From an uncultured Shewanella sp. (GTDB taxonomy: Bacteria; Pseudomonadota; Gammaproteobacteria; Enterobacterales; Shewanellaceae): a DNA stretch of 64,000 bases. The notes below the pieces were generated by a model. The model was given only the letters and a program-made list of their open reading frames with translations. It did no database searches and was not told the origin of the DNA. Below are positions 20,001 through 29,314 of the stretch, piece after piece. The translations under genes and the position numbers were made by a program. The stretch lies in the NCBI RefSeq assembly GCF_947491715.1, contig NZ_CANLKR010000011.1, positions 1 to 64,000 of the forward strand. The letters run 5' to 3'. Each line of letters opens with the position of its first letter. The stretch's first letter is position 1.

Positions 20001-23000
20001 TATATCTCCTAACGTCCGGCACTCTGCCATTTCCTCGGGACTCAATTCTGGTAGCGATGTCGCTTGAGTTTGCACTGTCCCTAAGATTTCAACACGCTTA
20101 ATGGAGTCAATGCCTAAATCCGCTTCCATGTCCATATCAAGGGCGAGCATTTCAGCGGGATAACCGGTCTTTTCTGCCACCACTTGCAGCATCAATACCT
20201 GTAAGTCCTGCTCAACAGTCTCATCCTTAGGTGCATCTGTACTGACCGCCACAGGATCCGTGTCAAGAGTACTTTGCTTCGCATCATGAATAGCCTCTAC
20301 AGCCGATGCCATTGAAACTGTATCAGTCACAGTATCATCTTGAGTTGAGCGCTGTTCATGACTGCCTTGCTCAGATACTTGTTCTGATACTTGTTCTGAT
20401 ACTTGTTCTGATAGCTGGGCATTAAGATAACTGACAATATCCCCTAAAGTCCGGCACTCTGCCATTTCCTCGGGACTTAGTTCTGGTAGCGATGTCGCTT
20501 GGGTTTGCACTGTCCCTAAGATTTCAACACGCTTGATGGAGTCAATGCCTAAATCCGCTTCCATGTCCATATCAAGGGCGAGCATTTCAGCGGGATAACC
20601 GGTCTTTTCTGCCACCACTTGCAGCATCAATACCTGTAAGTCCTGCTCAACAGTCTCATCCTTAGGTGCATCTGTACTGACCGCCACAGGATCCGTGTCA
20701 AGAGTACTTTGCTTCGCATCATGAATAGCCTCTACAGCCGATGCCATTGAAACTGTATCAGTCACAGTATCAATCACGGTATTAATCACAGTATCATCTT
20801 GAGTTGAGCGCTGTTCATGACTGCCTTGCTCAGATACTTGTTCTGATAGCTGGGCATTAAGATAACTGACAATATCCCCTAAAGTCCGGCACTCTGCCAT
20901 TTCCTCGGGGCTTAGTTCTGGTAGCGATGTCGCTTGGGTTTGCACTGTCCCTAAGATTTCAACACGCTTAATGGAGTCAATGCCTAAATCCGCTTCCATG
21001 TCCATATCAAGGGCGAGCATTTCAGCGGGATAACCGGTCTTTTCTGCCACCACTTGCAACATCAAGCCCTGTAAGTCCTGCTCAACAGTCTCAGCCTTTG
21101 GTGCATCAGTACTGACTGCCACAGGATCCGTGTCAAGAGTGCTTTGCTTCGCATCATTGATAGCCTCTACAGCCGATGCCATTGAAACAGTATCAGTCAC
21201 AGTATCAATCACGGTATTAATCACAGTATCATCTTGAATTGAGCGCTGTTCATGACTGCTTGGCTCAAGTACTTGCTCAGATACTTGTTCTGATACTTGT
21301 TCAGAGACTTGTTCTGATAGCTGAGCATTGAGATAACTGACTATATCTCCTAACGTCCGGCACTCTGCCATTTCCTCGGGACTCAATTCTGGTAGCGATG
21401 TCGCTTGAGTTTGCACTGTCCCTAAGATTTCAACACGCTTGATGGAGTCAATGCCTAAATCCGCTTCCATGTCCATATCAAGGGCGAGCATTTCAGCGGG
21501 ATAACCGGTCTTTTCTGCCACCACTTGCAGCATCAAGGCCTGCAAGTCCTGCTCAACAGTCTCATCCTTAGGTGCAGCTGTACTGACAGCTACAGGATCC
21601 GTGTCAAGAGTGCTTTGCTTCTCATCATTAATAGCCTCAACAACCGATTCCATTGAAACAGTATCAGTCACAGTATTAATCACAGTATCATCTTGAGTGG
21701 AGCGCTGTTCATGACTGCCTGGCTCAGGTACTTGTTCAGATATTTGTTCTGATACTTGTTCTGATAGCTGGGCATTGAGATAGCTGACAATATCCCCTAA
21801 AGTACGGCACTCAGCCATTTCCTCAGGACTCAGCTCTGGTAGCGATGTCGCTTGGGTTTGCACTGTCCCTAAGATTTCAACACGCTTGATGGAGTCAATG
21901 CCTAAATCCGCTTCCATGTCCATATCAAGGGCGAGCATTTCAGCAGGATAACCGGTCTTTTCTGCCACCACTTGCAGCATCAAGGCCTGTAAGTCCTGCT
22001 CAACCGCCTCAGCCTTAGGTGCATCTGTACTGACCGCTACAGGATCCGCTTTTGAAGTGCATTGCTTCGCATCATTAATAGCCTCAACAGCCGATGCCAT
22101 TGAAACAGTATCAGTCACAGTATCGTCTTGGGTTGAGCACTGTTCATGACTGTCTGGCTCAGGTACTTGTTCAGAGACTTGTTCTGATACTTGTTCTGAT
22201 AGCTGAGCATTGAGATAACTGACAATATCCCCTAAGGTGCGGCACTCAGCCATTTCCTCAGGACTCAGCTCTGGTAGCGATGTCGCTTGGGTTTGCACTG
22301 TCCCTAAGATTTCAACACGCTTAATGGAGTCAATGCCTAAATCCGCTTCCATGTCCATATCAAGGGCGAGCATTTCAGTCGGATAACCGGTTTTTTCTGC
22401 CACCACTTGCAACATCAACACTTCAAGCTCATTACTCATATTAACGTTAACCGCTTGCTCTTGAAGATGTTCGGTGTTGGCCTCCGCTATAATTTGGTTA
22501 TCAACTTCACCATCCACTTTATTTAATTCTATTTTTTCTGTTACCTCTGACGATATACCTTCTTGTACTAACATCGAAGGTTGGAGTAATTGACGATGTG
22601 TTTGTTCTTGAAGAGGCTCAGTGTTATTCGCTGATATAATTTGGTTGTCAACTTCACCACCCACTTTATTTAAGTCTATTTTTTCTGTTACCTCTGACGA
22701 TATACCTTCTTGTACTAACATCGAAGGTTGGTGTAATTGACGATGTGTTTGTTCTTGTAATGCTAAATATTGCTCATGCTGTTTCAAGGTATTGGCATGT
22801 TCTTGATGGTAATTGTCTAAGCTTTTTTGTAATTCTGGTGAGATCTTCTCCCCTTTTTCACTTAACGCATTCTGCTCCGCCATTAACTGAGTGACCGTCT
22901 CATTATATTGTTTAGGTATGGTAATAAAGGCCTTATGGATCGCTAACATTTGCTCCTGAGCTAATAATAACGCCTCAATATTTTGTGTATCTTGAGCCTG

Positions 23001-26000
23001 TGACTCAGGTTCTATACTGGCTTCAATATTGTGTTCGCTAACAGTGCTCGATGACGACTGAGCTAACTCTTTTTCCGCATTGGGCTTAGGCACATTTTCA
23101 ACATCAGCAGCAACATTATTATCAGAAACATCTTCTTTAATTTCACTAGGATCCACTGAAAAAGAGACTTTTCCTGTCTGTAAAGATTGCATCATCTTTT
23201 CTTGGGTCGCTTGACTAATATGATTTGTTGCCGTTAATTTGATGTGCATAGGGGTCAATTTCTCTGCCGTTCGTTTGGGCAGCTGATAAGGATCTAATTC
23301 GATGATTGGCAGACCTGCAACAGCCATATTCACCGCCGCAGATCTTAATTGAGTATCACTGTTTCCCTTAGGATCCCCGTTCATACTAATAAAGCAAACA
23401 TCTTCAGCTTTATCGGCTAATGTTTCTTTGACTAATTTTTGAAGAATGTTTTTAGGGCCGAACTCAACAAATATACGCGCACCAGCCTCATACATGTTCG
23501 ATATTTGTTGACTAAAATGAACCGGTTGAAGCATATGCATCTTAAAGCTATTTTTAATATGCTCTCCCTCGTTAACATATTGCTCACCCGAAACATTACT
23601 GTAAATGGGTTTTTCAGGAGATGAAAAGGCAACTTTATCAATAGCCCGACCAAATGGCTCCTGAGCATGACTCACTAATTGAGTATGAAAAGCCGCTGAA
23701 ACAGGCAAGCTGATAATACTAAAACCTAATGCCTTTAGAGCCTGACTGGCTTTTTCAACACCATCACTTGACCCGGCGATCACAACTTGAGTGGGAGAAT
23801 TATAATTGGCAATACTGACACCCTCAAAATCGGCTAAGCAGGATTCAAGTTGCGCTAAAGACAACCCCGCTTTGACAACCACAGCCCTCATCACACCTTT
23901 ATCTTCAAGACCTTCAGTATCACGAGCTTTACTTGCCATTGCCTCGCCACGAGCATAAGTTAACTGATAATAATCTGTTTGATTAATCACTCCTGCCGCA
24001 CACAATGCCGTCAACTCACCAAAACTATGACCAGCAAACATATCAGCTTCAAAACCTGCAGCTTGCATCAATTCATATTGACCTAAAGAAAGTGCACCAA
24101 TTGCACTTTGTGCATTGAGTGTATTGGTTAAACTCTTTTCTTGCTGTTTCACTTCTGATAGCTCAAAAACAGGCTTAGGGTAGACTTGCTCAGATAAAAG
24201 AGGTTTTCCCTGTTGATGAAACACCTTATCGGCATGAGAGAAATGCGTTCTGATCTCTGGAAAGTGGCAAGCCAATTCACGTCCCATATTTAAATACTGA
24301 CTCCCTTGTCCCGCAAATAAAGCAGCAACCTTCTTCCTGTTATCGCCTGCGTTGACTAAAGCATGAGAGCGATACTGCATCCCTCCCATCCCTTGCCAAT
24401 TATCCGCTTCATTATTCTTAAACATGCTTAAGGCTTGAGTCATCGCGGAGTTAAGTTCAGCGCTATTTTTTGCCACAAATCCCAAACGCGGTAAGCTATT
24501 ATCTAATTCCCTTAAACCATGAGTCACAGCGATATCATCAAAAGCTTGGCTGTTTTCCTGACAAACTTGTTGAGTTTCTTCTAACAACTGAATGAGCTTT
24601 TCTTTTGTTGTTTGACTAAATAAGAAAGTCGCAGAAACATGACGACAACGGTATTGAGTGTGTGATTGTTGGCGTTGATGTTCAGCAGAATATTCCTCTA
24701 AAACAAAATGGAAATTTGTACCACCAAACCCAAAAGAACTAATACCCGCTCGACGTGGAATAGTCTCATCTTTACGAAACCAAGGACGCGTTTCTGTATT
24801 CAGGTAAAAAGGGGATGCAGAAATATTCAGTTTTGGATTAGGTTGAGAAACATTGATAGTGGCAGGCAAGACTTTATGATGTAAAGCTAATGCGGCTTTC
24901 ATCAACCCCGCCGTTCCCGCCGTTGATTTTGTATGCCCAATCTGAGATTTGACCGATCCGAGAGCAATATGCTGTGACTCTTCAGAATATTCTTCAAAAA
25001 CACTTTTTAATCCTTCAAACTCAGCAACATCACCAGCAGCCGTCCCCGTGCCATGTGCTTCGACCAATCCCACGCTATGAGGAGGAATACCAGCATCATC
25101 ATAAGCACGCTTTAACGCCAGAGCTTGTCCTTCTGAACGAGGAGCATAGATACTTTTGAATTTTCCATCTGATGAAGACCCCATGCCCTTTATCACTGCG
25201 TATATTCGATTATCATCCCTTTGTGCATCCTTGAGGCGTTTCAAGGCAACCATACCAATACCTTCGCCTATCATCATGCCTTTAGATTCAATATCAAAAG
25301 GCTGGATCACCTCCTGAGTCGTAAAGGCAGGTGTTTTAGAAAAACTCATATACATAGAAGGCGAATTATCAGTACACACTCCACCTGTTATCATCATTTC
25401 ACTTCTGCCATCGACCAATTCACTGATTGCCATTCTCATCGCGGCTAACGAACCAGCGCAGGCAGCATCAACAACGCAGTTCATTCCACCTAAATTAAAC
25501 CGATTAGCAATGCGGCCCGCAATAACATTCCCTAATGACCCCGGAAAGGAATTTTCTTCCCAATGAATATACTGATCTTGAAACTTCTTGATCAGCATCT
25601 CACTGTCATTATCACTTATCCCACTGTGTTTAAACACTTTTCTAAGAAGAGGATATTGCAAACGCGCTGTTAAACTATGAACAATTTTTTGTCCTCCACC
25701 GACACCAAGCGCAATACCGATATGCTCCCGACTATCTTCATCATGAATTTGAGCATCCGCTAGTAATTCTTTCGCAACGAGTAAAGAAAGAAGTTGAGAC
25801 GTATCGGTTAATTCTAAAATATTAGGGGGTAAGCCAAACTCCATGGGATTAAAATCAACTTCAGGTAAAAAACCCCCTCGCTTGCAATAACTTTTATCAG
25901 GTCTTTTTTGGTTTAAATCAAAGTAATCATCAACATTCCAATGAGTATTAGGGACATCAGTAATAGCATTAACTTTGTCACTGATCAGGTCCCAAAACTC

Positions 26001-26129
26001 TTCTAAATAACGAGCATGTGGGAATAAATTAGCCATTCCCACAATGGCGATAGGCGAATCTTTTAAACGTTTATTTAATCGAGGGTCATCCAAATCAAGA
26101 GATTGCTTTATATCATTATTCAATTTCAT
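17055..26129 (-). CDS. pfaA: PUFA synthase PfaA (KS-MAT-6xACP-KR-DH)
   Basis: The protein is 3024 aa. Domains: ketosynthase 24-480 (VVDAACAGS, Cys224; His359 in EAHGTGT; His399 in KSQIGHT); malonyl acyltransferase about 600-905 (AGHSFGE, Ser702); a Gln/Glu-rich linker about 1000-1235 with a 49-residue tandem duplication; six acyl-carrier domains, each LGIDSIKR, with phosphopantetheine serines at 1268, 1413, 1562, 1719, 1864 and 2009; ketoreductase about 2365-2600 (LVTGGAKG, active-site Tyr near 2569 in QSDYAVANE); C-terminal hot-dog dehydratase-like region about 2690-2980 (LDHCIGGNPVLPA). GGAGAG precedes the ATG. It heads the operon. Holo-ACP formation needs PfaE, not encoded in the window. 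Confidence 0.96.
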   Translation of the reverse strand: MKLNNDIKQSLDLDDPRLNKRLKDSPIAIVGMANLFPHARYLEEFWDLISDKVNAITDVPNTHWNVDDYFDLNQKRPDKSYCKRGGFLPEVDFNPMEFGLPPNILELTDTSQLLSLLVAKELLADAQIHDEDSREHIGIALGVGGGQKIVHSLTARLQYPLLRKVFKHSGISDNDSEMLIKKFQDQYIHWEENSFPGSLGNVIAGRIANRFNLGGMNCVVDAACAGSLAAMRMAISELVDGRSEMMITGGVCTDNSPSMYMSFSKTPAFTTQEVIQPFDIESKGMMIGEGIGMVALKRLKDAQRDDNRIYAVIKGMGSSSDGKFKSIYAPRSEGQALALKRAYDDAGIPPHSVGLVEAHGTGTAAGDVAEFEGLKSVFEEYSEESQHIALGSVKSQIGHTKSTAGTAGLMKAALALHHKVLPATINVSQPNPKLNISASPFYLNTETRPWFRKDETIPRRAGISSFGFGGTNFHFVLEEYSAEHQRQQSHTQYRCRHVSATFLFSQTTKEKLIQLLEETQQVCQENSQAFDDIAVTHGLRELDNSLPRLGFVAKNSAELNSAMTQALSMFKNNEADNWQGMGGMQYRSHALVNAGDNRKKVAALFAGQGSQYLNMGRELACHFPEIRTHFSHADKVFHQQGKPLLSEQVYPKPVFELSEVKQQEKSLTNTLNAQSAIGALSLGQYELMQAAGFEADMFAGHSFGELTALCAAGVINQTDYYQLTYARGEAMASKARDTEGLEDKGVMRAVVVKAGLSLAQLESCLADFEGVSIANYNSPTQVVIAGSSDGVEKASQALKALGFSIISLPVSAAFHTQLVSHAQEPFGRAIDKVAFSSPEKPIYSNVSGEQYVNEGEHIKNSFKMHMLQPVHFSQQISNMYEAGARIFVEFGPKNILQKLVKETLADKAEDVCFISMNGDPKGNSDTQLRSAAVNMAVAGLPIIELDPYQLPKRTAEKLTPMHIKLTATNHISQATQEKMMQSLQTGKVSFSVDPSEIKEDVSDNNVAADVENVPKPNAEKELAQSSSSTVSEHNIEASIEPESQAQDTQNIEALLLAQEQMLAIHKAFITIPKQYNETVTQLMAEQNALSEKGEKISPELQKSLDNYHQEHANTLKQHEQYLALQEQTHRQLHQPSMLVQEGISSEVTEKIDLNKVGGEVDNQIISANNTEPLQEQTHRQLLQPSMLVQEGISSEVTEKIELNKVDGEVDNQIIAEANTEHLQEQAVNVNMSNELEVLMLQVVAEKTGYPTEMLALDMDMEADLGIDSIKRVEILGTVQTQATSLPELSPEEMAECRTLGDIVSYLNAQLSEQVSEQVSEQVPEPDSHEQCSTQDDTVTDTVSMASAVEAINDAKQCTSKADPVAVSTDAPKAEAVEQDLQALMLQVVAEKTGYPAEMLALDMDMEADLGIDSIKRVEILGTVQTQATSLPELSPEEMAECRTLGDIVSYLNAQLSEQVSEQISEQVPEPGSHEQRSTQDDTVINTVTDTVSMESVVEAINDEKQSTLDTDPVAVSTAAPKDETVEQDLQALMLQVVAEKTGYPAEMLALDMDMEADLGIDSIKRVEILGTVQTQATSLPELSPEEMAECRTLGDIVSYLNAQLSEQVSEQVSEQVSEQVLEPSSHEQRSIQDDTVINTVIDTVTDTVSMASAVEAINDAKQSTLDTDPVAVSTDAPKAETVEQDLQGLMLQVVAEKTGYPAEMLALDMDMEADLGIDSIKRVEILGTVQTQATSLPELSPEEMAECRTLGDIVSYLNAQLSEQVSEQGSHEQRSTQDDTVINTVIDTVTDTVSMASAVEAIHDAKQSTLDTDPVAVSTDAPKDETVEQDLQVLMLQVVAEKTGYPAEMLALDMDMEADLGIDSIKRVEILGTVQTQATSLPELSPEEMAECRTLGDIVSYLNAQLSEQVSEQVSEQVSEQGSHEQRSTQDDTVTDTVSMASAVEAIHDAKQSTLDTDPVAVSTDAPKDETVEQDLQVLMLQVVAEKTGYPAEMLALDMDMEADLGIDSIKRVEILGTVQTQATSLPELSPEEMAECRTLGDIVSYLRVQQSCQCQEGNLEVGEVNAKPLNIEAQVMSVGTMPLSSNDMSDIELPSHSEVVLAALPSLVNQKLNDYPQNACIIIVDDGHNAGALAEKLRLQHRQVAVIRLPEGEPQSPLSAEVESFQPKSQDEIGFKDTLAHIAHSYHYIAGFIYLHPAVQHAENEMGSLLGFSLSSLDQKSLYQLKQVFLWAKLLQPELTKEHGDFRHCFVTVSRMDGGFGLKSNSEGQCLELNQGGLSGLTKTLNHEWSNVFCRTVDIAPNMDAHRVAEAVLLELCDNDLGCHEVGVTTSGRFNLVLNSSLDKNAAVKVEKRTSQPIGIDSKDTILVTGGAKGVTKACALALAKKTQAHFILAGRSEYLALTDRPHWSENKGLDELQSAAIAFMKTQAEKITPKQITHLIEPIQNGLEIDLALQAFKDVGASAEYVSMDVTDPQSVKATLSHHSLVDENQSSTPETNGIITGVIHGAGVLADNYIQNKSLDEFDRVYDTKVKGLASIFNVIDINQLKVLALFSSAAAFYGNQGQSDYAVANEILNKMALQLSTSLPQTKVMSFDWGPWDGGMVNADLRKMFVERGVDVIPLDSGAELFARQLFSSNHVQLVVGSSMQGKPKTPTIKPTAVKEHSVQNQSHDQYQNAELSQSSTVQAHLNTEHNVSIKPLSKSVILTRRLNLESLPVVLDHCIGGNPVLPAVFAIQWMREAALLSCGLAFDDAHHVQVNVEDYQLLKGVIFDLFEDQVLKLTLTPEGEGTSHQQTLKADLYCNDKPQSSARLIVKIVKVGEEVSSLMEQSGLALGGEKDKTKDVMSLYQQGALFHGPRLQGITAIQEIDDTSLIALCQLPQVSSRDCGYFVPCEQWGGCQPFAEDLLLQAMLVWARFKYEAASLPTSIGEFCTYKPLLQGEKGILQLEVVEHCSNQLKANVSLYHQNGDLSAVMKGAVVTISESLNEAFLSNRLITNETLVETQNYLKSSEATFSPSSQIQRG
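19985..22440 (-). repeat. Six-fold ACP-encoding repeat inside pfaA
   Basis: The serine codon landmark ggagtcaatgcctaaatcc recurs at 20103, 20538, 20973, 21444, 21891 and 22326. Spacings are 435, 435, 471, 447 and 435 bp; differences are all multiples of three and fall in the linkers. The ACP cores are almost identical in DNA, whereas linkers vary in the number of SEQV units and DTVxDTV units. This pattern fits unequal crossing-over and gene conversion. Confidence 0.93.
22467..22760 (-). repeat. Tandem 147-bp duplication in the pfaA linker
   Basis: Two copies (22614-22760 and 22467-22613) encode 49 residues each, both starting LQEQTHRQL and containing LVQEGISSEVTEKI. A partial third unit, LQEQ, begins at 22466. 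It lies directly N-terminal to ACP1 and lengthens a flexible linker. Confidence 0.85.
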
Positions 26130-26947
26130 TACTACTCTCCAATCATCACTGACAACTTAATAGTTAGATGGGCTAACCAAATGAATTAAAACACATTTTT
26201 AAACTTCGCCTAACGTTAAAATACATGGATATAAGAAGCAAAATGCTTTCTATATCTTTATCGATTAAACAATCCGAGCGAGGAGACAGAGATAACTATA
26301 CGTCAACACAAATTAATAACTACTGTGAAACCTTTCTTTAATACTTAAAATCATACTTAGCTAATACTTTCACTAATACTAGTGAAGAAAAACAGCCATT
26401 AATTGAATAGCAAGTAATACTAAATAACTAGTATTGATAATTATTCTATTGATTGATAATGAAAATAATATGATGAGATAGATAAAGAAAAAACAATGAT
26501 GTTAAGACGTAACAAAACAAAACCTTGGAGAAAGGAAGAAAAGAGTATGTATACACCTATTACTTTACACTTTAGATCTCAGTTTTATTGATTCTTATTA
26601 TGAAAGATCGCATTCATAATTATCATTTATATACATACCAATGAATCGCAAACTGACACAAGACTCTGGCTTCGAGTAATGAGAGCTTAAGGTTTTTCTT
26701 CCCTGTTAGTATTTACTTATTATTTTTTGACATCAAACAAACACATTTGCAGACATCAATAAAAGAATAGCAGTGAAAAAGAAGAACTTTTACTCTTATT
26801 TTATAGAGTGTTAACTCTTATTGTTATAAAAAACAAAAAGGACATTGTTATATCAAGATAATTCAATGCTATTTTTATGTTAACAATAACATTGGAGAGC
26901 TCGGCTATCATGTCCACCTTATCCTACATGGATCCAAGCAGAAATGG
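26130..26947. promoter_or_regulatory. 818-bp non-coding region upstream of pfaA
   Basis: No credible gene is seen on either strand, although a pfaR regulator often sits here in other pfa loci. The region is very AT-rich. It contains an imperfectly symmetric element TTCACTAATACTAGTGAA (26369-26386; 7-bp arms), a second ACTAGTATT at about 26430, and paired ACTCTTATT motifs near 26791 and 26814. These could be operators for pfaA, but there is no proof. The pfaA promoter must lie here; I could not fix its position. Confidence 0.45.
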
Positions 26948-27421
26948 TTACATCGCCATATCCACTCTCACGAATCCTTGTAAGTAAACCACTCTCACTT
27001 CATCATTCACATTAAAAATCATGTTCGGATCTCTGTCTTGCAAAATCATAATTTCTTGGCCATCTTCTTGTTTTATCATCAACTCAACTAAAGCCGTTTG
27101 TTGATAGTAACTGCTATTGCCTACATTATTTCCGACCCCTGCTCCGACCAGAGCACCTAAGATAGTGGCAACCGTCCGACCACTCCCACCACCAAATTGA
27201 TTACCAATCACCCCACCGATGAGGGCACCACCAAAGGTTTTCCACCCGCGATTTTGATCTTCAATCAATTGTTTTTGAGTGATATTTCTAACAGAAATAA
27301 CTTGTCCATATTCTACCTTTTCGACAGGAACAGCTTGATTACGATCATAAGCTGCCAACACAGGAAAAGTGACCGTTAACAATAAAAGAATACATGCCCA
27401 GCTAAGATTAGGTTTCAACAT
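26948..27421 (-). CDS. Glycine-zipper 2TM-domain envelope protein
   Basis: The protein is 157 aa. An N-terminal signal peptide (hydrophobic 8-23, ending PVLA|A) lacks a lipobox cysteine at the cleavage site, so the product is probably periplasmic or outer-membrane-associated without a lipid anchor. Residues 63-101 form a glycine zipper (GGALIGGVIGNQFGGGSG then ILGALVGAGVGNNVG), as in SlyB / Rickettsia 17-kDa antigen-like proteins. A beta-rich C-terminal part (VELMIKQEDGQEIMILQ) follows, typical of the family. It diverges from aat with only 41 bases between the starts. Function in the family is poorly defined, generally linked to envelope integrity. Confidence 0.85.
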   Translation of the reverse strand: MLKPNLSWACILLLLTVTFPVLAAYDRNQAVPVEKVEYGQVISVRNITQKQLIEDQNRGWKTFGGALIGGVIGNQFGGGSGRTVATILGALVGAGVGNNVGNSSYYQQTALVELMIKQEDGQEIMILQDRDPNMIFNVNDEVRVVYLQGFVRVDMAM

Positions 27422-27462
27422 ATCGATTTTTCCGCTAACTTAATAGATAATCAGTAGCATTA

Positions 27463-28185
27463 ATGATACCCAATTTGAACACTCTGTCCTACTTAAAAAA
27501 TGAACAGCAAGCCTTTCCTCCAGCAGAGCAGGCACTAACAGAGCCTAATGGCTTACTGGCCGTCGGAGGAGACTTAAAACCTCAGCGCTTACTCAACGCC
27601 TATTACAATGGCATTTTTCCTTGGTTTAATGATAATGACCCCATTCTATGGTGGTCACCGGATCCTCGCGCTGTTATCCCCGTTGGCCAACTCAATATTA
27701 GCCGAAGCCTGCATAAATATCTCAAAAAACAAGATTGGCATTACAGCATTAATCGTGCATTTGAGCGTGTCATTCACGCTTGCGCCATGCCAAGAAAAAC
27801 ACAAGAAGGCACTTGGATCACACATGATATTCAAGCTGCTTACTTGGCTTTACACCAACAAAAAAAGGCACATTCTATTGAAGTATGGCATGGAAACAGG
27901 CTTATCGGTGGCTTATATGGCATTGCAGTGGGTCAAGTTTTTTGTGGAGAATCCATGTTTCATATCGAAACCAATGCATCAAAAGCCGCCATGGTTTGTC
28001 TGCAGCAACACTTATTAAACGCTAATTTCAGCCTTATTGATACGCAATTGGTTAATCCACATTTAACCTCTATGGGCGCTCAAGCCGTTTCACGCAGCCA
28101 ATTTATGTGCCAGTTAGTACAATTAAGAGATAAAGATGTCGCAACTCATTGTTGGGAGTCTAAAGAGGTGTCAGTTGAGCTCTAA
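27463..28185 (+). CDS. aat: Leucyl/phenylalanyl-tRNA--protein transferase
   Basis: The protein is 240 aa. Aat adds Leu or Phe from charged tRNA to proteins with N-terminal Arg or Lys, making them substrates of ClpS/ClpAP; both of those proteins are encoded 1-4 kb away. Family features are FPPAEQALTEPNGLLAVGGD (17-36), NGIFPWF, WWSPDPRAVIP and FCGESMFH. The next gene, bpt, overlaps or abuts the 3' end, giving an N-degron-tagging operon. The ribosome site before the ATG is weak. Confidence 0.96.
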   Translation: MIPNLNTLSYLKNEQQAFPPAEQALTEPNGLLAVGGDLKPQRLLNAYYNGIFPWFNDNDPILWWSPDPRAVIPVGQLNISRSLHKYLKKQDWHYSINRAFERVIHACAMPRKTQEGTWITHDIQAAYLALHQQKKAHSIEVWHGNRLIGGLYGIAVGQVFCGESMFHIETNASKAAMVCLQQHLLNANFSLIDTQLVNPHLTSMGAQAVSRSQFMCQLVQLRDKDVATHCWESKEVSVEL

Positions 28186-28897
28186 AGCACAGAAATTTAC
28201 CGTGGGAAAAACCCAAACTTTCAATTGCAGCTATCTCAGTGAAGAAATGGAACAGTTGCTCGTGATCCAAGAGCAAGGACTCACGCCAAGCTTATTTGAA
28301 CAGCTGTTATCTTTAGGCTTTAGGCGCAGTGGCAGCACCATTTACAGGCCTGATTGCCCACATTGCCATGCCTGTTTACCGATCCGCATTCCTGTCAATT
28401 ACTTTACTCCCTCAAAAAGGCAAAAGCGAACACTCAATCATAATAAAGACGTCACTTGGGAAATTGTAGATCATCATACTGAGGAGCACTATGCCTTGTA
28501 TGAGCGATATATCAATGAACGCCATCGAGATGGCGGCATGTATCCGCCTTCAACAGAACAATATCATAATTTTATTTCTGCGAATTGGTTATCACCGATG
28601 TTAATCGAATTAACCTTAGAGGATCGGCTCATTGGTGTTGCCGTCACAGACATTTTACCGAATAGTTTTTCTGCCATTTACAGTTTTTTTGAACCCAATG
28701 AGCATAAACGTTCACTAGGTAGCTTTCTCATTTTATTACAATGCCGCATTGCTAAAATGATGCAAAAAGAATTTTTATATCTGGGTTATCAAATTGATGA
28801 ATCAAGAAAAATGGCTTACAAACGCAACTATAATCCACACCAAATCCTCACCTCATCAGGCTGGCTTCCTAACGTCCCAGCCGATCCAAAGCCATAA
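28175..28897 (+). CDS. bpt: Aspartate/glutamate leucyltransferase (Bpt/Ate-like)
   Basis: The protein is 240 aa from a TTG at 28175, which has AGAGG six bases upstream; an in-frame ATG at 28136 would add 13 residues and overlap aat by 50 bases, and cannot be excluded. Bacterial Bpt transfers Leu to N-terminal Asp or Glu, feeding the same ClpS/ClpAP degradation route as Aat. The family motifs visible are FRRSGSTIYRPDCPHCHACL (Cys cluster), YERYINERHRDGGM and FFEPNEHKRSLGSF. The pair aat-bpt followed by infA is typical of Shewanella and related genera. Confidence 0.94.
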   Translation: MSSKAQKFTVGKTQTFNCSYLSEEMEQLLVIQEQGLTPSLFEQLLSLGFRRSGSTIYRPDCPHCHACLPIRIPVNYFTPSKRQKRTLNHNKDVTWEIVDHHTEEHYALYERYINERHRDGGMYPPSTEQYHNFISANWLSPMLIELTLEDRLIGVAVTDILPNSFSAIYSFFEPNEHKRSLGSFLILLQCRIAKMMQKEFLYLGYQIDESRKMAYKRNYNPHQILTSSGWLPNVPADPKP

Positions 28898-29013
28898 ATT
28901 ATTTCCCTTTAACGAGAGATTCTATGCTTTCGAGGGAACTTTTCTTTACAGGAGCACTGAATTCCGGCATCATGCTTGCGTTTTTATCATTTGAAGGCTA
29001 ACAGGATAACTGA

Positions 29014-29235
<222 letters not shown>

Positions 29236-29263
29236 AGTTAGTCCTAAACGATATATTGCATAC

Positions 29264-29291
29264 AAAAAAGCCGGGATATCCCGGCTTTTTT
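29264..29291. terminator. Bidirectional terminator between infA and clpA
   Basis: AAAAAAGCCGGG (29264-29275) pairs with CCCGGCTTTTTT (29280-29291) around ATAT. The A- and T-runs on both sides make it usable by both convergent genes. Confidence 0.9.
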
Positions 29292-29314
29292 ATTCGTTTT
29301 ATTGCTAAGTCGTG

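Noticed and set aside
19985..22440. Long direct repeats that could be a duplication or assembly artefact
   Set aside because: They encode ACP domains, which are naturally repeated in PfaA, and the linkers differ between copies.
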